64,000 nucleotides of DNA from Saccharina japonica. Taxonomy: Eukaryota > Sar > Phaeophyceae > Laminariales > Laminariaceae. Below, in pieces: positions 32,896-44,400 of this stretch (within the stretch, counting starts at the first letter, position 1; each line of letters opens with the position of its first letter). Under the pieces are notes generated by a model that had not been told where the DNA came from, did no database searches, and saw only the letters and a list, made by a program, of their open reading frames with translations. The DNA lies in contig MEHQ01000852.1 of NCBI GenBank assembly GCA_008828725.1, positions 8,700 through 72,699 of the forward strand, read 5' to 3'. Both the position numbers and the translations under genes were made by a program.

Positions 32896-33938
32896 CTGCA
32901 AAAAGGTACCACACACGTACGCACACGCTTGGCACTCACCTTTGCTGGCATGTCGTATCTCAGCACGGCCGGCTCGCACAGGAAAACGCAGCACGTCGGT
33001 AAGCACGGCAGCCCGTGTAACCCCCGCGTCCGTACACAGCCCCCGCAGCAGATCCGACTCTGCACGCGCACGGCTTGACCCTGACCCCGGCACAGGCACC
33101 GCCGCAACGTGTCACACCTTGGGCTCGTTCTCGCCTCAACGTCGTCCATGACGGGGTCATCAAAGTACAGCACTCGCGCATCGTCTTGGACGTGGTACGT
33201 GCACCCACAAGCACCGACGTAATGCCCTTTGCCGCCGTCGACGGGACGCGATGACGATATCCTCGCCGTCGCGGCTGGCCTCGAACCCATGACCACCTAC
33301 GGCGCACCAAAATGTGGCGAAGCGATAGGCCATAGGGGTTGACGATCAGCACAGCCGCAAAGGAAAAGAGTGAAGACGGGGGCCTTCATGGAAAAACACC
33401 CGTTGCGGCGATCGCAGGAGCGATACAGAAACTTCGGCAGAACGAATAACCTGAAAATCAAGACTGGTTCCTTTTTTCTGTGAGAATTTCAGCCTGAAGA
33501 TCGATGCAATGCCGACAGATCCAATACACCTCTGCAACCGGAAGCAACATATAAATACAGGAGACTGACCACTTTTTTTCACACACGAGCGCACGGTACC
33601 CCATCCATCGTTCAGAATTTTCGAGTTATCCGCTCGCTCACCCTGGACTTGTTGAATTCCACCGCATTTTCACGGATGATGAGGTAGGTCGACTCTCGCC
33701 GGACCTCCTCAATCGCTTCAGGGTACGAGCAGCACGGGAGGACGGATGCGCAGCACGGCAGTCGCGACGGCGCTCTACACAAGCCGAAGCAAGCACCCAC
33801 CCCGTCCACCCCGGCGCTATGGGGCGTGATGGTCTCCTGTACGAGAATCGTGTCCCGGAAACGACGCGACATGATGGACCGGCGCACTTTGACCACCGAC
33901 GCCTTGCGACAAGCAAAGCTGTCTCGAGGCCTCTGCAT
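32767..33938 (-). CDS. Cysteine-rich protein of unknown function (3 exons)
   Basis: On the minus strand three exons join in phase 0: 33938-33642, 33296-32940 and 32895-32767. The donors are gtgagc and gtgagt; the last acceptor is ctttttgcag. The predicted product is about 260 residues. Exon 1 holds a cysteine cluster (LPCCASVLPCCSYPEAIEEV) followed by ESTYLIIRENAVEFN. Exon 2 holds HYVGACGCTYHVQDDARVLY and FDDPVMDDVE, then a second cluster (RICCGGCVRTRGLHGLPCLP, TCCVFLCEPAVLRYDMPAK). Exon 3 encodes a polar tail ending STNLNST and TAA. CC motifs beside short hydrophobic stretches suggest membrane association or lipidation. I recall similar layouts in stramenopile hypothetical proteins but cannot name a family. 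The acceptor of exon 2 is the weakest point. Confidence 0.5.
32940..33296 (-). CDS. Cys-rich gene, exon 2
   Basis: It has 119 codons and ends at donor gtgagt. The start is placed after gccgtag because that keeps phase 0. The conserved-looking part begins at KGHYVGACGC. Confidence 0.5.
33642..33938 (-). CDS. Cys-rich gene, exon 1
   Basis: It starts at an ATG at 33936-33938 and runs 99 codons to donor gtgagc. The coding feel is strongest from the CC cluster to RENAVEFNKSR. The first 40 residues are basic and less certain. Confidence 0.5.
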
Positions 33939-36900
33939 CGCGGGCTGCGGTTCGGACGACTGGACGCTGTGTCACACACGGGACGCAAGGGCGGGGGCGG
34001 GAGATGTGGGGCGAGGACGGTCCATCAAAGGGGCTGACATTTTCAATTTTATAATACGCGGATTCGCGGAGAATCCATGCGGAAATGGCGGCATTGCTCG
34101 TTATAAAAGGAATAACTAGCTCCCGGCGATCTCCCGCCAGCAGTAGGTGGCGTCTGCTACGAATAATAGTATACTTGGCTCGACTTTCAACGTTAGCTTG
34201 GCCTTGAGGGAAACAAACCATCAGATGAGCAACGGAGGTGGCTTTGCACCGAGGCTGGAATACCTCGGGGTGGCATCCAAAGGGGAAAAATCTTCGGCAT
34301 CTACTAACACGGCCGATTGGGGCCGCTGACGTCAGCATGTCGCCCCTTGGATGGATGCCGTAAGCGTCCAACGACAAGAGCCCGTTTCAACCCGATTATG
34401 CACGACCGATGTTGAAAACCACAACGTTCAGCAAAACAAACCTGGTGTGTTCTGGAGCGCCGACCTGAGGCCTGCCATCTTTCGACGGAGGCACAGGCAG
34501 AGGTTTAACCCGGTCGCTCCACGGGTGCCGATGGTTTTGGTTGGTACCAGGCGAAACGGGGAAGCCGCTCTCATCCCCCCTGTCCCTTGTCGACGACGCG
34601 GCCGACCCTCCCCTCGATAACGGGGGGGCGCTTGGATCTTGGAGGTAGAAGACGCCGCCAGACGGAGACATAGTCGCGCCAGCTGCCGGCAAGCGAAAAA
34701 AGCGAGTACGAAAGGATGGAGTGAGGAGACACACGAAGCATCAAGTATTCAGTCGGTGAAATGAGACCACCGTGGTTGGGTGTCAACGCGACATCGATAA
34801 AAGACGGGGTCAATCTCAGGAGGCCAATCATCTGAGGAGAATCTCCGTTCGGCTCGTCGGTTTCGGTCTATCGACGGTGTCCGTGCTGCAGTCTTCGTTC
34901 ACATGAACCCCGCGCAGGCTCAGCCTTAACTTTCCAATCGGAATTGAGGATAAACTCGTTGGTTACGCTGCCCCTTTACGCCACCAGAAGGTCGCGCTGT
35001 GTGCTTAGTACTACCATAAAACAGTGCAGTCATACTTCAGGGACAACTCGCTTGGACTCAGAGTCGCATCATTCTTGCAATGTATAGCTGAAGGGTTAAG
35101 CGAGACGTTGTATACAACAATGTGTACCGAGTAGCTTTAGAAAGCCGCGCATGCCGGGGTGGCATCGAATGGACGAAAATTGAACTGTCGATTTTAGCAC
35201 GGCAATTAGGTCTATTTCCTGTGCTGTGCGCTACATGTGCCTACAGTTGTAGCGCAAGAGACAACGATGCTGAAGCTTTTTTGTGATAAGCGTGTGAAAA
35301 AAATCACCTAACTGCAAGAGTGGTTTGTCATAAGCACCAATGACCGGAATTATGTCCCAAAAAATCTGTCATATTGAATGCCGTCCCGATAGTGTTTACC
35401 GTCATTGTCGGGGACCCATAAGGGGCGCTTCTATTTACCTCGCGACCCCGCCCACGTCTCTTAGGGAATCAAGCCGTCCTCCACTCGTCAAACTTTATTT
35501 AGCCTGTCCATCATACGAGAAGCCCTGAACTCGATACTCGTGCCAAGGCACTCGAGCTATAATAGTACGAGACTACATGCTGCGGGCATAGGATGGACTT
35601 GTTGTGTGGATGTGAGGGGCTGACCGGGGTGAAAACACCGCGGTGGGGTAACAGCAGCCTCCCTCGCGTTGGTCTAAACGTAACAAAGTTGACAATAGTG
35701 ATATCACAGCTCTAAACGCACATGCTGGGGACGCCACTGAAGTACCCTCGCCGTCCCTGTAGCCCCCAGCTGGGGCGGGGACAGGATTGACACTGATGTC
35801 GGGCCCTCGGTTTAAAACCACCGTGCCGGGCGGGCCCGAGCATGCCACCGTTGCGGTGCCCGCGTGATTCATCTGCACGGCCACACAATCGGGAAAAAAA
35901 ACAGTGTTTTGTGTGCACGTCTCGTTTCGTAGGAACAATTGTCTCCGGGGGTAGCGGCGATGTCTTGCACAGCACTGAGTCGTAAATCTCGTTCTACGAT
36001 GAGTTAGGGATGTTGCTATAAAATACCTGGCATCAGATATGCAATAATATTACTGTATACGTACCAGGTATATTTTACGTACGTAGTACTTAATACATAG
36101 CATACTATATAAAATTAATATCGGCACTCGGAGAGCACGCAAAATAACATATCCCATGCAAATGGGGACGTCAGCATTCCGAGTGCATATCCCGGAAATA
36201 TTGGAGTCAGAGGACGATCGAATCGAACGGCACCGGAGTGATCATGGTTGTCGCCTGAAGAAGAGCACGGGCAGGTCAAACGTTGCAATTGCACACGAAC
36301 CCGGGAAGCCGTACCTCAACGGACAAAGCGTGACATCCCGACTATGTACCCAGCCCCTTCATACGTACGTAGTACCATTGCTGTGCAGTACGTACGTAGT
36401 AGTGCAGCAGCTTGAGTTCGATATAAGGATATCATGTACTCGCAGTGTGGCAGAGGAGAACAAAGTTGTTGGAGCTTGCAGAGGGCGCCATCACGTACAC
36501 AGCAGAGGACGAGAAGATCAAACTCCCGTACGTAGTAGGGGACGGAACCCGTACGTAGTACCGTAGGGGACGGAACGCATCAAAGGGCACACAGCTCTCG
36601 CTCATAATACAGCAGTACAGCACTGCTATATAACCCCACGGCTACGTACGTGCCAGGTACATACGAAGCATAATCATAAGGGTGTCGCGCGACTGGCATG
36701 TGCCCCAGTCTCAATATACCTGGTATACCACATGTACGGCAACGACATCGCGGTTTCGCGATAAGTATCATATATGATGAGCGTCTCCGCAAAATGTCGA
36801 CGCGCTAAGCGGAAGGCTCGGACGACATGTTCGCCGGTCATGGTGTAGGAAACGGCTTTCTCCCCGTGCATTATATACTTTAATTGTACAGTATGATACC

Positions 36901-38376
36901 GGGACAGACCCCTGCCCGCGGAGTATTGTGTGTGGGTTGCGCGGGTTGGGTGATGTGCATGGTGATTCGAGTTGCTATCGGAATAATCGAACGAACAAAC
37001 ACGCCGCACTCAATGCTTAGCGCTGCGAAGTGAAGGGGGGCTGCGTACTCGTTCGTGCGGTGTACCTGTATGTACGGTCATCATACACTCGCGCATACTT
37101 GTATCTGGTACGTATGTATGCAAACGGCGGTGTTTGTCGCACCTTTCCCGTAGTACTTGTCGGTAGTCAAACACTGTTCTCCTTGAGAGAAGCAGTTGTT
37201 TCGATCGTCGTCGCTGTGCTCCTACTCGCGAGTCACGAGAGGGGGCGGTATATCGACAGCTTTCAGTCTTCGATCAGTTTGAGAGCCGCCATGCTCATTT
37301 CCTCATACGCCGCATTCACGCTTCTCACGCTCGTCCGCACGCACGTTGTATCATATCATATGTACGACGTACGACGCACCCAAAAATATCCTAACCCAAA
37401 AACAAGATGCTACGACGACGTTCTTTGTCTGAACATTTTTTTGTTACGAACCACAGCTCGACGCTTGAAGAGTTGCGATGGGTGTCGCCTCTGGATGCAT
37501 TGAGGGTTGAAAGTTCGACGCCTGGGCTGGTGGTGTAGCGTCGCGCGTCACGTGTCAGGTCCGTCGCATGTCGAATACACAATATAACAGAAGGCCCCAA
37601 CTTAACTCAACTCAACAACTCAACCACAACAATGAAAACGTTTCTCGACGAAGCTCGCACCGGCCGTTTCAAAAACGCGGCCCAATTTCACGACCAATCT
37701 CCGATCTTCGGTCTCCCATTTGTTTTTCATTCATCGATCTCCGCCAGAAGAAGAACTTTCGAATATCGAATCTCCAAAATCTCCGTGAAAGTCGAGACAA
37801 GAGACCACGGACCCAAAAATATCGCGAAAAAACATAACACATCCATCTCGGCAAGCGGCAGCAGCAGCAGCGGTCGCGGCGGCATCTGGACCTGTTGCTC
37901 TTTTGCATTGCTCCACGTTGCATTCGCCGGGGAGTCCGCTGTCCTAGGTGAGCCCGGTGCCTGCAAGCTATTTTTTTGTGGATCGCCATCACGCTTTGGA
38001 TGTGACGCGGTTGCTTTTCTTCGAGAGAACCCCTCTAAAAAACACAGCAGCAGCAGCAGCTTGCTTCCTTGCTTTGCTTCCTCCGTTGCCTGGTTTTTAC
38101 TCCAGAACCTAGCTGCTAGACTATTTACTTTCGTACAGTATGCAGAGCGCCTCCATATATATCCCTCTTTTCTCTCTCCTCCCCGAGAACATTCTCGGTC
38201 CGAGCTTGATCCGACATCAAGAGACCACAGAAAGCCACTGCGGTCATCGCATCGACCACTGCACTGCTGCATGCTCCGCTGTTTGCTCCTTCCTCGGCAC
38301 AGGGAGGAGGCGAGGAGGAAGACCTCCGCTCGCAAACGTTGGGGGTCGTCGCCGTCGTCGTCGTCGTGCGTGGGAG
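33939..38376. other. Intergenic region between the Cys-rich and WD40 genes
   Basis: No gene is supported. Pieces that look faintly coding (a minus frame near 36.8 kb, a plus frame near 36.45 kb) have no partners in phase. TACCWGGTA palindromes lie at about 36062 and 36717. The last 700 bp before the WD40 start may be its 5' UTR and promoter. Confidence 0.45.
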
Positions 38377-38483
38377 ATGATGGAGGGCGCGGCGTCGCCG
38401 GAGACCCTGGTGTCTGTGAAGGGCTTCGACTTGAGAGCTGGGATCTCTGCGGGGTCCAACCAATCCTCGCATGCTAACTTGGG
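38377..38483 (+). CDS. WD40 gene, exon 1
   Basis: It starts ATGATGGAGGGC after a TCG-rich leader and reads MMEGAASPETLVSVKGFDL onward to HANLG, with donor gtacgtg. It ends in phase 2, which exon 2 completes. Confidence 0.6.
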
Positions 38484-41400
38484 GTACGTGTGAAAGCGGT
38501 GAAGTGTGAATGAATGTTGAATGTCATGTGAATGATGAAGGCGAAGGGCATGGATGGTCGGACAGCAAGACAGCAACTACACCACAAGACACCCCGATCA
38601 TGCGAATAGATTTATTTGGATGGACAGAGGACAGAACAGATATGTAGTCTAGAGACGCAAACATTATTTAGATACCTCGTTGACTCGTACCGCAGATTAG
38701 AGAAGAGAGTGTGCTTCTTCTGCTCGGCGGGGCAGCAGCCAGAATACTGATGTGTGCAGCAGTATATAATAGGCGGAGCAGCAGCGATCGACGAGTTGTA
38801 AATATTGTGCTGCTGCTGCTATTGCGGTGGTGTGCTATACAGCAGCAGTCTTCAGTATAATAGCTGCTGTCGTCGAGGTTGGTTTGCCTCTGTACGAGTA
38901 CACCCGTTAGAGAGCGCTGCTGCTGCTGCTGCTGCGTGTGATGCTTTGTGTCTTGCCATGCTCGCTCGTGTTCTTGGCAAAGAGGGTACCGGTATGGGGG
39001 TTACGCAGCCGCGTTCGCGTCACGTCACGGCAGCAGACAGACTTTATTTCAAGATCTCACCCAGTCTCACCTCTGGTATTTGTGTATGAATCCGTGTGTT
39101 TAGTCGCAGTGAATGAATTGACTCGTATGATATATAGATGTCGTTGTTGTCGTTGTATTCGTCCGTGTTCTGTCTTCTGTCTACCCATTTACCCATCGAC
39201 GCCAAGCACACCCGATGCCCTTACGTACTGCTGTACAAGTACTCCTACACTACTCGTATGCATATTCTCGTAGAGAGATACAAGTTCTGTGGTCACAGAC
39301 TACAAAACCACAGGGAAAAATAGACATGCAGGTACATTACGTCCCACCCATGTTCGCGCCTAAATCTATTGTTCAGAAAATGAGGCAACCGGTATAGAGC
39401 AGGGTAGAGTACAAAAACAAATATCAAATCGGGGAGTGTGGCGTAGCCATCTGCAGGAGACTAAAGCAGCAGCAACAGAGCAGCAGCACGTACGTACCGA
39501 TGTAGTCGCAAAGCCGGCGAGCCGAGCTCGAACTGCCTCTGCCTGTACGAATGTATTGCAATGGCTATGACTGCCTGGGGCGAGATGTTGGGTGGCTCGG
39601 GGGAGCGCGGGAAAAGCTGTTCCGTCCCGCCCGCCGGCGCACGCGGACCCCCTCGTGGATTAGATGCCATAATAGACCTGGGCCTATCGATCGCTCCGCT
39701 CCGTCTAGACTACAGCTTCGTATATATACGAGGTACCAAAGCAAGTTGTCGTGCCATCAGCTTCGGCACCATCATCTGGTGGTGACAGGTTTTACGATAA
39801 GTGTTGTCATGATCGACACTCTTTTGCTAAAAATATCGTGGTGGGTGTTCTGGGTGCTAAGCGCCGGCCGTAGGGGACGTACAGCAGCAGTAGTAGCAAC
39901 AAATACAGGAGTAGCACACGGATAACGAAAAAAGACGACAGCAGCAACATGGCTACTATGTACAACAACAGCAACAGCAACGACAACAACAGCAACAGCA
40001 GCAGCAGTAATATCGGCAAAAACAGACAACAACAACAGCAATAACAACAACAGCAGAGTACCAACAACATAAACTATTAATAGCGACGAACAACAATCAT
40101 CGACAACGGCAACAGCAACAACTATTAATAGTAAATGCCTGCTGTCTATCTGTCATTACTGACTGAAACCAGATTATATAGGTATCATTTGAATTATTAC
40201 GCGATGATCCCGTACATACCAGGTACACTGCTGTACCGGTAACCGGTAAACGACAGAACAGTATGTCGTACAGTCAGCAGCACGAGATCCTACAGCAGTA
40301 CTCGTAGTCTGCACGAAGTTCCAGTGCAAGCACCCTTACACCCTGACCCTTCGAGCAGCATCACCTGCCATCGGAAGATGCGTCCATCTCGCAAGCAAAC
40401 GCAGAACATTGTCGAGGCAGAGACAGAGACAACAGAGAGGCACCCGCCCCGCCCGGCCGTGCACAGCATGACGCACGCCCCGAGTTTTCGGCATAGGAAA
40501 CATGAGAGCCAGCCATCGCACCCCGAGCGCACCCGTGAAGCAAGCAATCGACCAGTGGGCTCCGCGCTCCGCGACGCTTGACCAGTTTTACCGTTATACG
40601 GGGTACCAGGTATATACGTACTTAACGGTGTACCAGGTACCAGGTGGTACAGGTTTTGTCCATGCGAATTGCCGGTATACGTAACGTACCGATTTTCGAG
40701 TTTGAAGAGCTGGTGTTAAATTGTGTTGCGTAAGCGTGACCGGGTGATCTCCTCCCTGCACCGACGAACCACCGGTGATTTGTTGATTGACCCTCGACGG
40801 TGTTTTCATTCCCTCCTTCCTCGCTTTTCCTCCACCCCCCCTCCCCTCTCTCCCTTTTCTCTGATTCCTATTCCCCCTCTATCTCTACGTACGTATCTCT
40901 TTCTCTCTCCGTCCTGGCTCTGTCTCTTCTTGTCCTCCTCTGTCTACCCCCCCCGCTCCAAACTCCCAACCCCCCCCCTTCCCACCACCTCCCCCCTCCC
41001 CCCCCCCCCTCTTGCCACCGCCCCCCTACTCCCCCCTCCCACCCCCCTCCTCTCGGCCTCCGCTGGCGACGCCTCCATCCATCGCAGATGCTCGAGACCG
41101 CTCATAGTGGGAGATGTGTTTCACGTGGTCCTCAATGAAAAGATAGCCTCCGGCGGCGTTCGCAACCACTTTGTGTCGGCGCGGATCGAGGACCTTGGCC
41201 TGGGGCTAGGGGTCGGGGTTGGCGGGGGGGGTGCTGGTGCTGGTGCGGGCGGCGGGCATCTCGGTCCCGCGGCCCCGTTGAACCTGGCGGAAGCTGCGGC
41301 GCGGAGGGGGCCTGGTCGTGTTCGGTCCTGGTGGTGAGTGGGTCTTGCTGCTTACCAGTAAATGATAGGACATGTCATTATTAATAGCATCATCACTCAA

Positions 41401-44400
41401 CAAACAGTGCCACATTTGTTTTCTTTCATTTAATATTACTTTCTTTTCGTTCCTATTAATACTACGTAGGCTTTGTCTATTATAGTATTCTACAGTAGTA
41501 GGTGTATGTTCTGCGTTTTCGTAACCGTTACGTTTGGGATTGATTGCTTTGACTGATAATACAGTTGCGGTGTTATTATCTGTCTCGGGGCGATTTCGCG
41601 ACCACAGAGCTTGTACTTCGTAGATCTTTAAGATGAAGAATCGGGACGGACATTGGGTTGTGCGGGATGTCGATTGGTGGAAAGAACGGTTTCATGTTTT
41701 CACTGCGGAGGACACTCTCACACAGAGTGCTTGCTCGTGTTTTGTGGTGTTGGCATGGTGATACGGAAGAGGATAAGGAGAGCACAGTGTGAAACGTACG
41801 TAGTTCACTCATGAACAGCTACAGAGACAAGGAAAAAAAGACAGGGACACTAAACAAGAGGTATTGCTTGTTACTAGGTACTAGCGGGTACATCAATAGT
41901 ATTTTACTGTATACGATAATGAGTACCTGGTACCTCGCTAGCGGCACTGATATTTTTAGTAGTTTTTACTGTACAGAAAAATAAGACCAAGAACGCAACT
42001 CGGGGTGGTGGTGCCGGGTGGGTAGCAGCGTAGCAGCAGTATGATATACCGGTATAATACCAGACACCCCTACGTAGTACCCGCGGGTCAATATTTTGGT
42101 AAAACATACCTGGTACCTGGTACAGACGGTATTCATGAGTTATTGTATTTTTCGGTAGGCCTTATGTTGGGTGTTCCATGTATTGTATTACCGAAGTACA
42201 TACTATTAATAGTACGATTCGCTTCACGAGGGAAGGGGGGGTAGTATTGACTGGCTCCCAGTTTATGGACCATTTTCTCACTGCTGTCCATGAATGGCTG
42301 CATCCCGTGTTTTTACACTGCCGGCAGGTACTCCTTGCGCTCGTATACATATATTTGTACCCGAGGGTATCATACGAGCTCGTATATGATCATCGTGTCG
42401 TATACCAGGGTATACAATACGTATTATGTATCATACGTGAAGTGGTCAGCAAACAGCAAGCACCGGGCGGCACTCCCACCACCGGCCACCCGCCTCCCTC
42501 CGCCCTCCAGCCGACATTGGTTGATTGATTGATTGATTGCCCCCAATTTTTAAGACGCGATAACTCCGTCCGCAACTAATTTTTAGTGCTATCATAGTAG
42601 TATGCATCGCAATCCGTACCTGGCATACTATTAATACTGCTGTTGCGCCATAAATAATAATTGCAGCAGACTAGACTATATCGGTAGAGACTATACCAGT
42701 ACTCGTACATATGTACGTAGTACGTAGCATTTATGTTTTGGCCCTTTGGGGACTTAAGGAGGGAAGTGACGAAAATTCATGACTATTGTGGTATATATGC
42801 AGCATCATGTCACACGAAGCACCCCGGGCTGCTGGGTTAGGCGATGACACCTTTAGCGTCCGGACCTGAGCTAGCTAGCTGTACGGTGCGCGCGCTGCTT
42901 GTCCCGTAACTGCTGCACTCGAAGTGCTGCGTTCTCACGCCAGACGCGGGGGGGGGTATGATCGTGCTTGTCCTTTTTTCGGTCGCTGTGCCTGTGGTTT
43001 CCGTAAGAGTGCATAGCATTGGTGTGGTAACGGTATCGTGCATAAGCAGACCAAGCTTGCCGCCTTAGAGAAGGGTGAAGGCAAGGCACCCCCGCATGTC
43101 CCTCAACGCCACGACTCAGATACCTTTTTATCATCTTCCCCACCCTTCCCCCTTAGTAGGATGCAGCTCACCCTTCATGCGACTCGCCCAACACCTCACA
43201 ACGCTTCGCGCTTGGTGCCAGCAATAGTCTGCCTGGTTGGTGAAAGCCGAACGTGCTCCGCCCCGGCATTGTAGGAATGCGAGGGTCTATGGTCGTACGA
43301 CTACGGCCGTGCACGGCATAAGTACACCCCCCCTTCCCCCTTCGCCGTCCCCCTTTCCTTCCACCACCCCCTGCCCCCCTCTCCCTACCCCCCCCATCCA
43401 TACCTCTCCCCTTCCCCCTACCCTTCCCCTTCCCGCCCGCTCCACCCCTTTCTTGGCGACCTCCAATCGCGGCGGTGGCGGCGGTGGTGTCGATTTGTCT
43501 GACTGGATGATTGGCTCATCGACGGCGTCGAACTGACTGATTGGCTGGTTGTCGAACTGACTGATTGTCTGACTGGCGAACTGGCTGGCTTGCTGTATTG
43601 GCTGATCGACTCAATATTCCGACCAGCTCGACGGGGAGAAAACCCGTGCGGGCGATCCACTCCCTGGATGACGACTGCTGCACCCTCGTCTACGCCCAGG
43701 GGGGGATGTTTTACTTTGCCGCGGGAGGGGGGAACGCGGGAGTAGGCTCGTTGGACCCTCCAGCGGGGGCCGGGGCGGGAGCGGCGGCGGCAGCGGTGGA
43801 CGGGGGAGTGGGGAGCGGCGGGGCGCGAGAGGGTGGCGGCGGAGGCGGCGGTGGTGATGGTGGTGGCGGCGCTGGTGGTGGCGGTAGTGGCGGCGGGGGC
43901 AGCAGTGGCGTTGACGGGAATGTCACTAGCGGCGGCAGCGGAGGCGGTGGTGTTGGTGGTGTTGGTGGCGGTGGCGGTGGCGGCGTGGTGAGCGAATCGT
44001 TACCGGTGCATTCGGGTAACATCACGGACTTCCGGGTGAATCCTCTCTCTAGGTGCGTGGTGTTCCGCTTTTGCCGTCGCTTTTTTTCCCCGCCCAGGCG
44101 GTTCGCAGCTTTTTGGCCTGTAGGAAGACATCATCCCCCAACTATTTTAGAACTGCCGACATTTTTGGGACAAATTGCTGAAAATTGGAGTAGTCGTATA
44201 TACGTTTTAGAACTCCGTTCATCCACGTTTTTGGGATGAAATTGCCTGAAATTAGAGTAGAATGATGTTTGCAGTAAAATGAAGGATATAACAGAATCGG
44301 ACCCAGCGGTGAAAACAGAGGTGATCCCAGGATTTGGGGTCTAATCACTTGTTGGAAGAGGTGCACACCTGAGACAGCAGTACGATCCAAGAGACCCAAA

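Noticed and set aside
36780-36880. Minus-strand frame MHGEKAVSYTMTGEHVVR
   Set aside because: It is short, lacks good splice signals and has no partner exon.
37260-37335. Minus-strand peptide VNAAYEEMSMAALKLIED ending in a stop
   Set aside because: It looks protein-like but has a poor acceptor and no neighbouring exon in phase.
37632-38376. Frame starting MKTFLDEARTGRFKN upstream of the WD40 start
   Set aside because: It crosses TCG and CAG repeats and the predicted leader of the WD40 gene. No conserved segment is present.
43711-44025. Proline-rich minus-strand frame
   Set aside because: It is the shadow of the Gly-rich insert in WD40 exon 3.
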